DNA of 64,000 bases from DATMER01 sp963741305 (GTDB taxonomy: Bacteria > Acidobacteriota > Thermoanaerobaculia > Multivoradales > UBA5704), in assembly GCA_963741305.1 (NCBI GenBank), contig CAVUHL010000003.1:1798001-1862000 (forward strand). The letters run 5' to 3'. The stretch's first letter is position 1. Each line of letters starts with the position of its first letter. Positions 10,789-18,235 of the stretch are shown here, piece after piece. The notes beneath the pieces were generated by a model. It ran no database searches. It saw only the letters and a program-made list of their open reading frames with translations, and was not told where the DNA came from. A program made the translations under genes and the position numbers.

Positions 10789-10834
10789 GTTTCCCCTCCT
10801 TGCGTGGGCGGAGGGATGCTAGCACAAGGGTTTG

Positions 10835-12436
10835 CTAGCGTTTGCGCTCGGTGGACAGGGACTTGAGGGCATCGATCGGCCGGCGGTCCGGGCTCATCAG
10901 CTTGATCGCCCGGCGGAGGTGGTCCTCGGCCTCGCCGTAATTGCCCACCTGGCGCTCGATCTCACCGGCGTAGTAGGCGGCAAGGCCGCAGTTGGGATCG
11001 CGCCGCAGGGTCTCCTGCAGCTCCTTGATGGCCTTGGGGGCGGCAGCGCTGGAGTTGAGGAAGCGGCACCAGGCGAGCTCGGCGGCATAGAGGCTGTTCT
11101 GGGGATCGCAGTCCGAGGCGAATTCCAGGAGCATGAGGGCCTCCTTGGGCTTGCCCGCCTCCAGGGCAGCCTTGCCCTTCCTGAACTGCGCCTCCGAGTC
11201 GAGGAGGTCGGTCTTGATCTGGTGCATGGACGGCGCCTTGCGCGCCCTCTCCTCGCGCAGGGTCTTGCGCCGGAAGAGGAGGGTGTTGCGCTTCTCGGCG
11301 TCCGTCAGCTCGCCATAGGCCTGGGCGCCGGCCAGGAAGAGGTCCCGGGCCTTCTCCTCGACGCCGGACAGCTCGGAGGTCTGGAAGCTCCAGGGGGCGA
11401 AGCGCCGGGCGATCTCCAGGAACTTCTCGTGGACGACCGCCAGCGTGGCCTCTTCCGGCACGCCGAGCAGGTCGAAGGCGTCCTGCCGGCGATAAACAAG
11501 GTAGGTCTGCATGACGTCGTTGCGCCGGCGCTCCGTCTCTCCGTCATCGACGGCGGGGATTGCCGGTATCGGCACCGGTTGGGTCGCTGCAGCCGAGGGT
11601 GGGGGAGTCTTGAGGATGGGAGCCCGGAAGCTGCCGGTGGAGCTCAGCGAGGCCTTCGGCAGGCGGCTCTCGGGCACGATGAGGCCGAGGACCATGAGGG
11701 CGTAGAGGAGCCGGCTGATCTCGTCGGCCGAGAGGCCGGTGACCTCAGCGATCTCGCCCATGCGCCGGCCGGGCCGGGCAGCTTCGACGAGCTGCGTCTG
11801 GCGCTGCGACAGGCGGATCTCTTCGAGCGGGATGGGCGGGGAGGGATGGAGGCAGAGCCGCTGGCCGACGAGGGGGCCCACGGCCATGTCCACCTCTTCC
11901 TGAGGTGCGAGCTTGGTGACGCCGGTGAGGATGAGCTGGGGGACCTTGATCTTGAGCGACGACTCCGCGGTGGGCAGGTCGCCGTCGGTCTGGAAGTCCC
12001 CTTCGCGCCAGGTGAACAGGTCCAACAACTTCTTGGCCAGGTTGGCCTGGAGGATCCTGAACAGGTCGTCGGGAGTGACGAGGCCGCGCTCCAGCAGCTC
12101 CTCGCCCAGGGGGACGCCGCGCGAAGCGGCCCGGCCGAGGGAGGCCGTGAAGTCCTCATCGCTGAGCTTCCCCTCGATCACCATGTAGCGGCCGAGGGTC
12201 TCGTGCGCCAGGTTGGACCGGCAGTCGACCGGCACGCCGTGGTCGAAGGCGACCCTCTTCCAGATTTGGCGCCGGCGGATTTCGAGCACACCGGTCCGCC
12301 GATGGACGGCCTGCGCCAGGAGCAAGGGCGCGATGGGCACCTCCTGGAGAGTTCCGGCCTCCATCTGTGAGATGGCGTCGAGCTGCTCGGGTGTAGGGAT
12401 CACCTGACGTGAGGCTAGACCATACAATGCCCCCAT
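10835..12436 (-). CDS. DUF4388 / degenerate J-domain / TPR fusion protein
   Basis: About 533 residues. A DUF4388 (PATAN-like) region near 25-140 starts at MEAGTLQEVPIAPLLLAQAV and contains RTGVLEIRRRQIWKRVAFDHG. A winged-helix-like stretch (IAEVTGLSADEISRLLYALM) follows, then a Pro/Ala linker. A J-domain-like segment (DAFDLLGVPEEATLAVVHEK) comes next, but the HPD tripeptide is replaced (ARRFAPWSF), so DnaK stimulation is doubtful. A TPR C terminus ends the protein (ALMLLEFASDCDPQN; YYAGEIERQVGNYGEAEDHL). Such fusions occur in delta-proteobacterial and acidobacterial signalling or gliding systems; the role here is unknown. Start uncertain: ATG 12436 has GAGGAAG nine bases upstream, GTG 12403 or ATG 12364 are alternatives. 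Confidence 0.7.
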   Translation of the reverse strand: MGALYGLASRQVIPTPEQLDAISQMEAGTLQEVPIAPLLLAQAVHRRTGVLEIRRRQIWKRVAFDHGVPVDCRSNLAHETLGRYMVIEGKLSDEDFTASLGRAASRGVPLGEELLERGLVTPDDLFRILQANLAKKLLDLFTWREGDFQTDGDLPTAESSLKIKVPQLILTGVTKLAPQEEVDMAVGPLVGQRLCLHPSPPIPLEEIRLSQRQTQLVEAARPGRRMGEIAEVTGLSADEISRLLYALMVLGLIVPESRLPKASLSSTGSFRAPILKTPPPSAAATQPVPIPAIPAVDDGETERRRNDVMQTYLVYRRQDAFDLLGVPEEATLAVVHEKFLEIARRFAPWSFQTSELSGVEEKARDLFLAGAQAYGELTDAEKRNTLLFRRKTLREERARKAPSMHQIKTDLLDSEAQFRKGKAALEAGKPKEALMLLEFASDCDPQNSLYAAELAWCRFLNSSAAAPKAIKELQETLRRDPNCGLAAYYAGEIERQVGNYGEAEDHLRRAIKLMSPDRRPIDALKSLSTERKR

Positions 12437-13067
12437 GGCAACCCACTTCCTCTTCGACGGCCCCGATCCCGGGGAGCACGGCATTACCGTGGCCCTCGCC
12501 CATGGCGCCGGTGCGCCCATGGATTCCCCGTTCATGAACGTCATGGCCAGCGGCCTCGCCGCCGAGGGCCTGCGGGTCGCCCGCTTCGAGTTCCCCTACA
12601 TGCGGGCGCGGCGGGAGGAGGGGCGGAACCGGCCGCCGGACCGCGAGCCCGTCCTCCGGGCTGCCTGGCTCTCCGCGATCTCGGAGCTCGGGGGCACCAC
12701 CGGGGTCAACCGGCTCATCATCGGTGGCAAGTCCATGGGCGGCCGGTTTGCCAGCATGGTCGCGGACGAGGCCGGGGTCCGCGGCCTCGCCTGCCTCGGC
12801 TACCCGTTCCACCCGCCGGGCCAGCCCGCCAAATTGCGGGTCGCGCACCTGGAGCACCTGAAGACGCCCGCGGTGTTCGTCCAGGGCACGCGCGACCCGT
12901 TCGGCAACCGCGAGGATGTCGCAGGGTACACGCTCTCGCCCTCCATCCGCTTCGTCTGGCTGGAAGACGGCGACCACTCTTTAAAACCCCGAGTGTCATC
13001 GGGGAAGACCGAGCGAGGGCACCTGGAGGAGGCGGTGCGGGCGGTGGTGGAGCTGGCCAGAGGATGA
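12435..13067 (+). CDS. Alpha/beta hydrolase of the KANL3/Tex30 type
   Basis: 210 residues. ALAHGAGAPMDSPFMN is the oxyanion-side motif, GGKSMGGR carries the nucleophile Ser (GxSxG form), GTRDPFG the acid Asp and DGDHSLKPR the catalytic His, in the order of KANL3/Tex30-like hydrolases. No signal peptide, so cytosolic. The substrate is unknown. The ATG at 12435 shares CCATGG with the start of the divergent DUF4388 gene. No good Shine-Dalgarno is visible, but TACAAT lies at 12423-12428, so a very short or absent leader is plausible. ATGA overlap with the transporter gene downstream. Confidence 0.8.
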   Translation: MATHFLFDGPDPGEHGITVALAHGAGAPMDSPFMNVMASGLAAEGLRVARFEFPYMRARREEGRNRPPDREPVLRAAWLSAISELGGTTGVNRLIIGGKSMGGRFASMVADEAGVRGLACLGYPFHPPGQPAKLRVAHLEHLKTPAVFVQGTRDPFGNREDVAGYTLSPSIRFVWLEDGDHSLKPRVSSGKTERGHLEEAVRAVVELARG

Positions 13068-13957
13068 CAGGGGAGCTTGCCGCCCTCGGGGCTGCCGCCT
13101 CCTGGGCATTCACGGCGCTCGCCATCGAGGGCGGAGCGCGGCGCATCGGATCGCTGACCGTCAACCTGGTCCGGCTGATCTTCGGGTTCGCCTTCCTGTC
13201 GCTGGCGGGGCTCCTCGTCCGCGGCGTCCTCTTGCCCGTGGATGCCACCGCGCACAACTGGGGGTGGCTCGCGGTCTCCGGGCTGGTGGGCTTCACCTTC
13301 GGCGACCTCTGCCTCTACCGCGCCTACGTGGTCCTGGGACCCCGGCTCTCGAGCCTGATGATGGCGCTGGTGCCGCCGATGACCGCGCTGATCGGCTGGG
13401 CGGCCCTGGGCGAGACGCTGACCCGGCGCGACTTGCTCGGCATGACGCTCACGATGGGGGGCATCGGCTGGGCTATCCTCGAGCGCGGTATGGGCTCGGA
13501 GGGCTCGGGAGCCGGTCCGCTCTCGATCTCGTTCGGGGGCGTGGCGCTCGGCTTTGGCGGCGCGCTCGGCCAAGCCGTCGGGCTGATCCTCAGCAAGATC
13601 GGAATGGCGGGCTACGACGTCTTCGCCGCGAACCAGGTGCGGGTCCTCGCCGGGGCCGTGGGCTACGCGCTCCTGTTCTTCGCGCTGAGGTGGTGGCCCA
13701 ACGTGCGGACCGGCATCCGCGATGGCAAGGCCCTGGGCTTCTCCGCGCTGGGCGCCTTTTTCGGCCCGTTCCTGGGCGTCTCCCTGTCGCTGATCGCCGT
13801 CCGGGAAACGGTGGCCGGGGTCGCGGCCAGCATCATGGCGCTCACGCCGGTCCTCATCATTCCGCTGGTGATCGTCCTCAAAAACGAGAAGGTGGGGATC
13901 GGCGGCTTCGCCGGCGCCCTGGTCGCGGTCATCGGGGTGGCGCTGCTGTTCCTCTGA
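13064..13957 (+). CDS. EamA-family (DMT superfamily) permease
   Basis: 297-residue inner-membrane protein with about ten hydrophobic segments in two EamA halves: SWAFTALAIEGGARRIGSLT opens the first half and ALGFGGALGQAVGLILSK the second. The family moves metabolites or amino acids out of or into the cell; the substrate cannot be read from sequence. Translationally coupled to the hydrolase (ATGA). Its last 29 bases overlap the convergent membrane-protein gene tail to tail. Confidence 0.85.
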   Translation: MTGELAALGAAASWAFTALAIEGGARRIGSLTVNLVRLIFGFAFLSLAGLLVRGVLLPVDATAHNWGWLAVSGLVGFTFGDLCLYRAYVVLGPRLSSLMMALVPPMTALIGWAALGETLTRRDLLGMTLTMGGIGWAILERGMGSEGSGAGPLSISFGGVALGFGGALGQAVGLILSKIGMAGYDVFAANQVRVLAGAVGYALLFFALRWWPNVRTGIRDGKALGFSALGAFFGPFLGVSLSLIAVRETVAGVAASIMALTPVLIIPLVIVLKNEKVGIGGFAGALVAVIGVALLFL

Positions 13958-15575
13958 CGAGCGAGGCCTTCCGTCCCAGGATCTCGGCCCGCCGTACCAC
14001 GACGGCCCCGATGCGCCGCTCGCCAAGGTCCGGGGCCGCGTCGAAGATGCGCAGGATCTCGCCCTCCTGCTCCGGCTCGGGCACGTACAACTCGGTCGTC
14101 TCCACCAGGAAGGGAAGGTAGAGCTGCCAGGGGTGACGCTCGCCCGGGACCAGGGCCACATACCCGTCCCATCCCTTCAGCTCCTCCACGATCCTCTCGG
14201 CCAAGCGCCCCCCCTCTCCCGCATGAAAGGAGAGTATTGGGGAGGGGATGGGAGAGGGGCCGGGGGTGAGGGGTCCCACGATCACCCAGCTTTCCGCCAT
14301 CCCCGGCAGCCATACCCTGTACACCCCATCCTCCCCGATCTCCCCCAGCCGCTCCATCCGCAGCGACCCCCACCAGGGCTCCATCCAGGACCGCGGAACG
14401 ACCTTGACCCGTTTGCGCAGGGCGTTCCCGATCCGGGTCACAGTCAGGTAGCGGTCCGGTCTGCTTGCGGAGACATAGAGGGCGGAGCGGTCCTGCTGGA
14501 CGAGCGCAGGGTCCAGGTGCCTGATCGGAACCCTCGGCCCCCATGCGCGCTGGATCTGGGGCGGCTCCCCGGGGAGGGGCCGCGCCGCGCCGGCAATGAC
14601 GAGGACGGCGGCGAGGATGGACACGGTCCGCGGCATCCGGGCGAGCGCCCACGCGATCAGCAAGCCTGCCATCCAGATCGGGTAGACCAGGAACCGCTTG
14701 GCCTCCCAGGAGTAGAGAAAGACGAAGAACCCCGCGAGGACGGCGAACAGGGATACCACGAAGAACGGAGCATCGCCGCCTTTGCGCACGGCGCCGATCA
14801 GGCCCACGGCCAGGGCCACGCACGCCGGCAGGCCCAGCATCGACAGCAAAGCCCAACCGTAGAACGGCACCGAGCCGAAATGAAGAGACACCAGGTCCCA
14901 CTGACGGGAAGGGATGTCTGCCTCCCCTCCGGCCGGACGAAAGACCATCCAGAGGCCGGGGAGAACAAGGAAGAGTGCCGCTCCGATCCACAGTGCCCGG
15001 CTCCGCAGGTGGTCTCTGCGGTGCAGGAGCAGGGTCAGGGCCGCGGGCACGAGCAGGAGCACCCCCACGGGCTGGGTGACGGCGCTCAACCCGCCGGCGA
15101 GACCGGCTTCCGGATACCTTCCTAGCAGGAACGAGCGCGCGGCCAGGAACAGGAGGCAGGACGCCGGGACGTCCGCCATCACCTGAAGGGAAATCCCCAG
15201 GAGCGAGTGGCAGACCATCAGCGCCAGTGCCGTCGCAAAGGCGGCGCCTCGCGAAGAGAGCTTTGCTGCCAGCGTGTAAAAGGCCAGGACCGTGCCGTGG
15301 AAGAGAACGACGAGCAGGACCGGCAGCCACGACAGGGCTCCGACCCGTTCGAGGAGAGCGATCACAAAGGGCAGCATCGGCGCCCGGCCCGAAGAGCGGA
15401 TGTCGTGGCCAGCCAGGCGCAGGCCATTGGCGATCCAATCGTGTGAATCGCCGTCCATGAAGGGGTAGTCGAGGTTCAGGTCGGGGTGGACCAGGCGGAC
15501 CGATAGGGCGAGTGCCTGCAAAGCCGCGAGCAGGCAGAGGAAGCCGAGCAGGGGGTCGCGCCGGAAGATTGACAC
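13929..15575 (-). CDS. Polytopic membrane protein, ArnT/PMT-like glycosyltransferase fold
   Basis: About 548 residues. An early periplasmic-loop motif, YPFMDGDSHDW, with acidic residues after the first membrane segment resembles GT-C transferases (PMT/ArnT/mannosyltransferase). About nine membrane segments follow (FVIALLERVGALSWLPVLLV; WALLSMLGLPACVALAVGLI; FFVVSLFAVLAGFFVFLYS), and then a soluble C-terminal third. That third contains an in-frame REP-like insertion read as LTPGPSPIPSPILSFHAGEG. The start is chosen as GTG 15575 because the hydrophobic N terminus begins there; no clear ribosome site supports it. Donor and acceptor are unknown. Confidence 0.65.
   Translation of the reverse strand: MSIFRRDPLLGFLCLLAALQALALSVRLVHPDLNLDYPFMDGDSHDWIANGLRLAGHDIRSSGRAPMLPFVIALLERVGALSWLPVLLVVLFHGTVLAFYTLAAKLSSRGAAFATALALMVCHSLLGISLQVMADVPASCLLFLAARSFLLGRYPEAGLAGGLSAVTQPVGVLLLVPAALTLLLHRRDHLRSRALWIGAALFLVLPGLWMVFRPAGGEADIPSRQWDLVSLHFGSVPFYGWALLSMLGLPACVALAVGLIGAVRKGGDAPFFVVSLFAVLAGFFVFLYSWEAKRFLVYPIWMAGLLIAWALARMPRTVSILAAVLVIAGAARPLPGEPPQIQRAWGPRVPIRHLDPALVQQDRSALYVSASRPDRYLTVTRIGNALRKRVKVVPRSWMEPWWGSLRMERLGEIGEDGVYRVWLPGMAESWVIVGPLTPGPSPIPSPILSFHAGEGGRLAERIVEELKGWDGYVALVPGERHPWQLYLPFLVETTELYVPEPEQEGEILRIFDAAPDLGERRIGAVVVRRAEILGRKASLVRGTAAPPR
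14208..14274. repeat. REP-like element inside a coding frame
   Basis: CCCCTCTCCC...GGGAGAGGGGCCGGGGGTGA, the same family as the intergenic copies. On the minus strand it keeps the membrane-protein frame open and adds about 22 residues of low-complexity Pro/Ser/Gly sequence to its C-terminal soluble domain. Confidence 0.8.
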
Positions 15576-15648
15576 TCGTTGATCGCAGGGCCTAGGATGT
15601 CTGTGTAGGGATAACTTATCAACTTTTGCAGTTGGAGGAGATTCACCA

Positions 15649-16914
15649 ATGAGGTCCAAGCCTGTCCAGTGGCTCATGGCTGCCGCTCTGTTATCCACGA
15701 TCGCGATTCCGGGGTGGGCGCAAGCTGAGCTGGTGGGAGGGGAGTTCCAGGTCAACCAGAACAACATACCGCGCCAGCTCAGTCCCCAGGTCGCATCCAG
15801 CCCGTCGGGTAACTCCCTGATCGTCTGGGAGAACGACCGCTTCGGCGTTCTGGGGCGCGCGTTCGACCGCAACGGCAATCCCACGACTCCGGAGCTGGTC
15901 CTCGCCGGCAACGACCTGCCGGGCATCCCGTCGATCGGCAAGGTCATGGTCCGCAAGGAGCCCGCGCTGGCCTACCTTCCTGGCGGCGAGTTCCTCGTCC
16001 TCTGGACCGAGGAGAAGGACTTCCTCTCCCTCGACTACTTTTACGAGCGCCGCGTGGTCCTCGAGCAGGAGGTCTTCGGCCAGCGCTTCTCGGCCCAGGG
16101 CACGCCGCTCGGCCAGCGCTTCCGTGTCAACGCCACGACCACCCACTTCCAGCGCCGGCCCAAGGTCGCGGTGAGGGGCGGCGGGGTCGTGGTGGCCTGG
16201 GAGCAGGCCCCCAAGACGGGTGAGAGGAACTCGACCGCCATCTACGGCCGGCTCCTCACCCGGCGCGGCGCTCCCACCAGCGGAGATTTCCGGATTGACG
16301 CCAGCCAGTCCCCCGAGATCTGGAACGTCGCGGTGGCGGCCAATGCGGCGGGCGAGTTCCTCGTGGCCTGGGAGAGTGGCGACGTGCAGAGCCCGGACAT
16401 CCTGGCCCGCCTGTACGAGCGCGATGGCACTCCCCTCGGCGGCGCCTTTGTGGCCAACCCCGCGACCCCGGGCCGGCAGCGGCGGCCGGCTGTGCTGGCC
16501 ACCCGCGACGGCGACTTCCTGGTCGCCTGGCAGAGCTTCATGAAAGACACCCCGACCCACGGCATCCAGGGCCAGTTCTACAGCTCTGCCGGTGCCCGGA
16601 TCGGCTCCGAGTTCCAGATCAGCAAGGGAGTTGGCCAGGTGCAGATCTCGCCCGCCCTGGCTCTCCTGCCCTCGGGCAATATCGTCGTGACCTGGATGGA
16701 CTGGATCGGCACCCTGCCGATCGGCGCCTATGCCGTGGTCATCGACGACACCGGCGTGCCGCTGGGGGACGAGGTTCTGATCAGCCAGGAGCGGCTCTTC
16801 CCTCAGTACCAGATGTCCGTGTCCGCCAACGCGCACGGCGACGTCATGGTCGTCTGGGAGGCGCGGGTCAACCGCGAGCGGGCCATCGCCGCCCGCCACC
16901 TGCAGGCCGACTGA
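15649..16914 (+). CDS. Exported repeat protein, beta-propeller-like
   Basis: 421 residues with a signal peptide (about 1-27; MAAALLSTIAIPGWAQA). The mature part repeats blades ending in a hydrophobic-Trp strand: GNSLIVWEND, GEFLVLWTEE, GGVVVAWEQA, GEFLVAWESG, GDFLVAWQSF, GNIVVTWMDW and GDVMVVWEAR, seven in all, suggesting a seven-bladed propeller. The next sentence-like unit of each blade contains GR(A/L)(F/L)(D/T)(R/S)xG. No enzymatic motif. Probably periplasmic or extracellular; function unknown. Start: ATG 15649 with GGAGGAG eight bases upstream. A terminator follows at 16944. Confidence 0.75.
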   Translation: MRSKPVQWLMAAALLSTIAIPGWAQAELVGGEFQVNQNNIPRQLSPQVASSPSGNSLIVWENDRFGVLGRAFDRNGNPTTPELVLAGNDLPGIPSIGKVMVRKEPALAYLPGGEFLVLWTEEKDFLSLDYFYERRVVLEQEVFGQRFSAQGTPLGQRFRVNATTTHFQRRPKVAVRGGGVVVAWEQAPKTGERNSTAIYGRLLTRRGAPTSGDFRIDASQSPEIWNVAVAANAAGEFLVAWESGDVQSPDILARLYERDGTPLGGAFVANPATPGRQRRPAVLATRDGDFLVAWQSFMKDTPTHGIQGQFYSSAGARIGSEFQISKGVGQVQISPALALLPSGNIVVTWMDWIGTLPIGAYAVVIDDTGVPLGDEVLISQERLFPQYQMSVSANAHGDVMVVWEARVNRERAIAARHLQAD

Positions 16915-16943
16915 TCCGGAGCTGACTCCGCTACGGTTCTCGA

Positions 16944-16971
16944 CGCCCCACCTCTCCGGCGGGGCGTTTTT
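16944..16971 (+). terminator. Intrinsic terminator after the exported repeat protein
   Basis: CGCCCC and GGGGCG pair around an 11-base loop and are followed directly by TTTTT, 30 bases after the stop. Confidence 0.75.
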
Positions 16972-17008
16972 CATTTCTCAGGCATTTTCCTTGCTTCTTC
17001 CGCAGGGC

Positions 17009-18235
17009 ATGGATCCCCAACCCAGGTACCCGTCTGTTCAAACGACCTCGTCCCCTGCCACCCAGAGGCAACATGATGCTCACCGGGCGCAGCGGGAGCC
17101 CGGGTGGAGAAGTGTTGACATCCTGCGCGCAGCCGCCCTGGTGATGGGGCTCTATCTGCTCCTGCGGCTGCTCTGGATGGTGTATCCCCTCCTCCTGGTG
17201 GCATTCCTCGGCGTGCTCTTCGGGCTGGCCGTGGCCCGGGGCGCGGACCATCTTGAGCGTTTCCGCATCCCGCGCGGGATCGGCTCGACGCTGATCGTGT
17301 TCGGGGCCCTGGGTTTGCTCGGTGGGATCGGTACCTGGATCGCGCCGACCCTGCGGGAGCAGACGGGAGAGCTGCGCTCGACCCTGCCCCAGGCGATCAA
17401 TCGGGCCGAGGACTGGCTGAACCGGCGGGCGGGCGGCTTCCTGGGCCAACTGATGCCCGAGCAGCCCACTGCGCAACCTGCGCAGCCATCAGCCCCGGGT
17501 GCGCCGCGTCGGCCCGACGCCCAGCGTCAGCGCGGCAATCCCCTCGCCGGACTGCCTGGGACCCTCTCCGGCCAGCTCGACGCGGTCGGACGCTACCTGT
17601 TCTCGTTCCTCTCCTCGACCGTCGCGGTGCTGACCGGGCTGATCCTGATCATTTTCATGTCCATCTACATCGGCTCGGCGCCGAAGGTCTACCATCAAGG
17701 CCTGCTGCACCTCTTCCCGCACCGGGTGCGTCCGCGGGCCCAGGAGGTGCTCAAGGCGATCGGGATCACTCTGCGCAAGTGGCTGATGGCGCAGCTCGTG
17801 GCCATGGTGGTCATCGGCGTGGTGACGACGGTCGGCCTGAAGCTGCTCGGGGTGAAGGCGGCTCTGCCGCTCGGGATCATCGCCGGCCTTCTGGAGTTCA
17901 TCCCCATGGTCGGCCCGCTCCTGAGCGCGATCCCGGCAGTGGCGATGGGCTTCGTGGACTCGCCGCAGCAGGCGCTCTTCGTGGCCCTGCTCTACACGGG
18001 GATCCAGTTCTTCGAGAACCACCTGCTGATCCCGATCCTGATGAAGGAAGGGGTGGATCTGCCGCCGGTCGTGACCCTGATCGGCCTGGGCATCATGAGC
18101 GTGGTCTTCGGATTCCTCGGCATGCTGGTCGCCGTCCCCCTGCTCGCCGCGATCATGGTCGCGATCAAGCTCCTCTATGTCGAGGATGTGGTGGGGGACG
18201 ACGTCCAGACCGTGCTTGATGCACCTACGGGTTGA
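17009..18235 (+). CDS. AI-2E-family (PerM-like) transporter
   Basis: About 408 residues. Eight or so membrane segments with the family pattern: a hydrophobic pair after residue 40, a long polar stretch (about 115-195, here with an unusual Pro/Ala/Gln-rich insert QPTAQPAQPSAPGAPRRP), then the conserved core LLEFIPMVGPLLSAIPA, followed by IQFFENHLLIPILMK. Members export small molecules or ions; the substrate is unknown. Start set at ATG 17009 (MDPQPRYPS); a TTG 18 bases upstream is possible. The end overlaps the convergent SBBP-repeat gene by 11 bases. Confidence 0.87.
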   Translation: MDPQPRYPSVQTTSSPATQRQHDAHRAQREPGWRSVDILRAAALVMGLYLLLRLLWMVYPLLLVAFLGVLFGLAVARGADHLERFRIPRGIGSTLIVFGALGLLGGIGTWIAPTLREQTGELRSTLPQAINRAEDWLNRRAGGFLGQLMPEQPTAQPAQPSAPGAPRRPDAQRQRGNPLAGLPGTLSGQLDAVGRYLFSFLSSTVAVLTGLILIIFMSIYIGSAPKVYHQGLLHLFPHRVRPRAQEVLKAIGITLRKWLMAQLVAMVVIGVVTTVGLKLLGVKAALPLGIIAGLLEFIPMVGPLLSAIPAVAMGFVDSPQQALFVALLYTGIQFFENHLLIPILMKEGVDLPPVVTLIGLGIMSVVFGFLGMLVAVPLLAAIMVAIKLLYVEDVVGDDVQTVLDAPTG

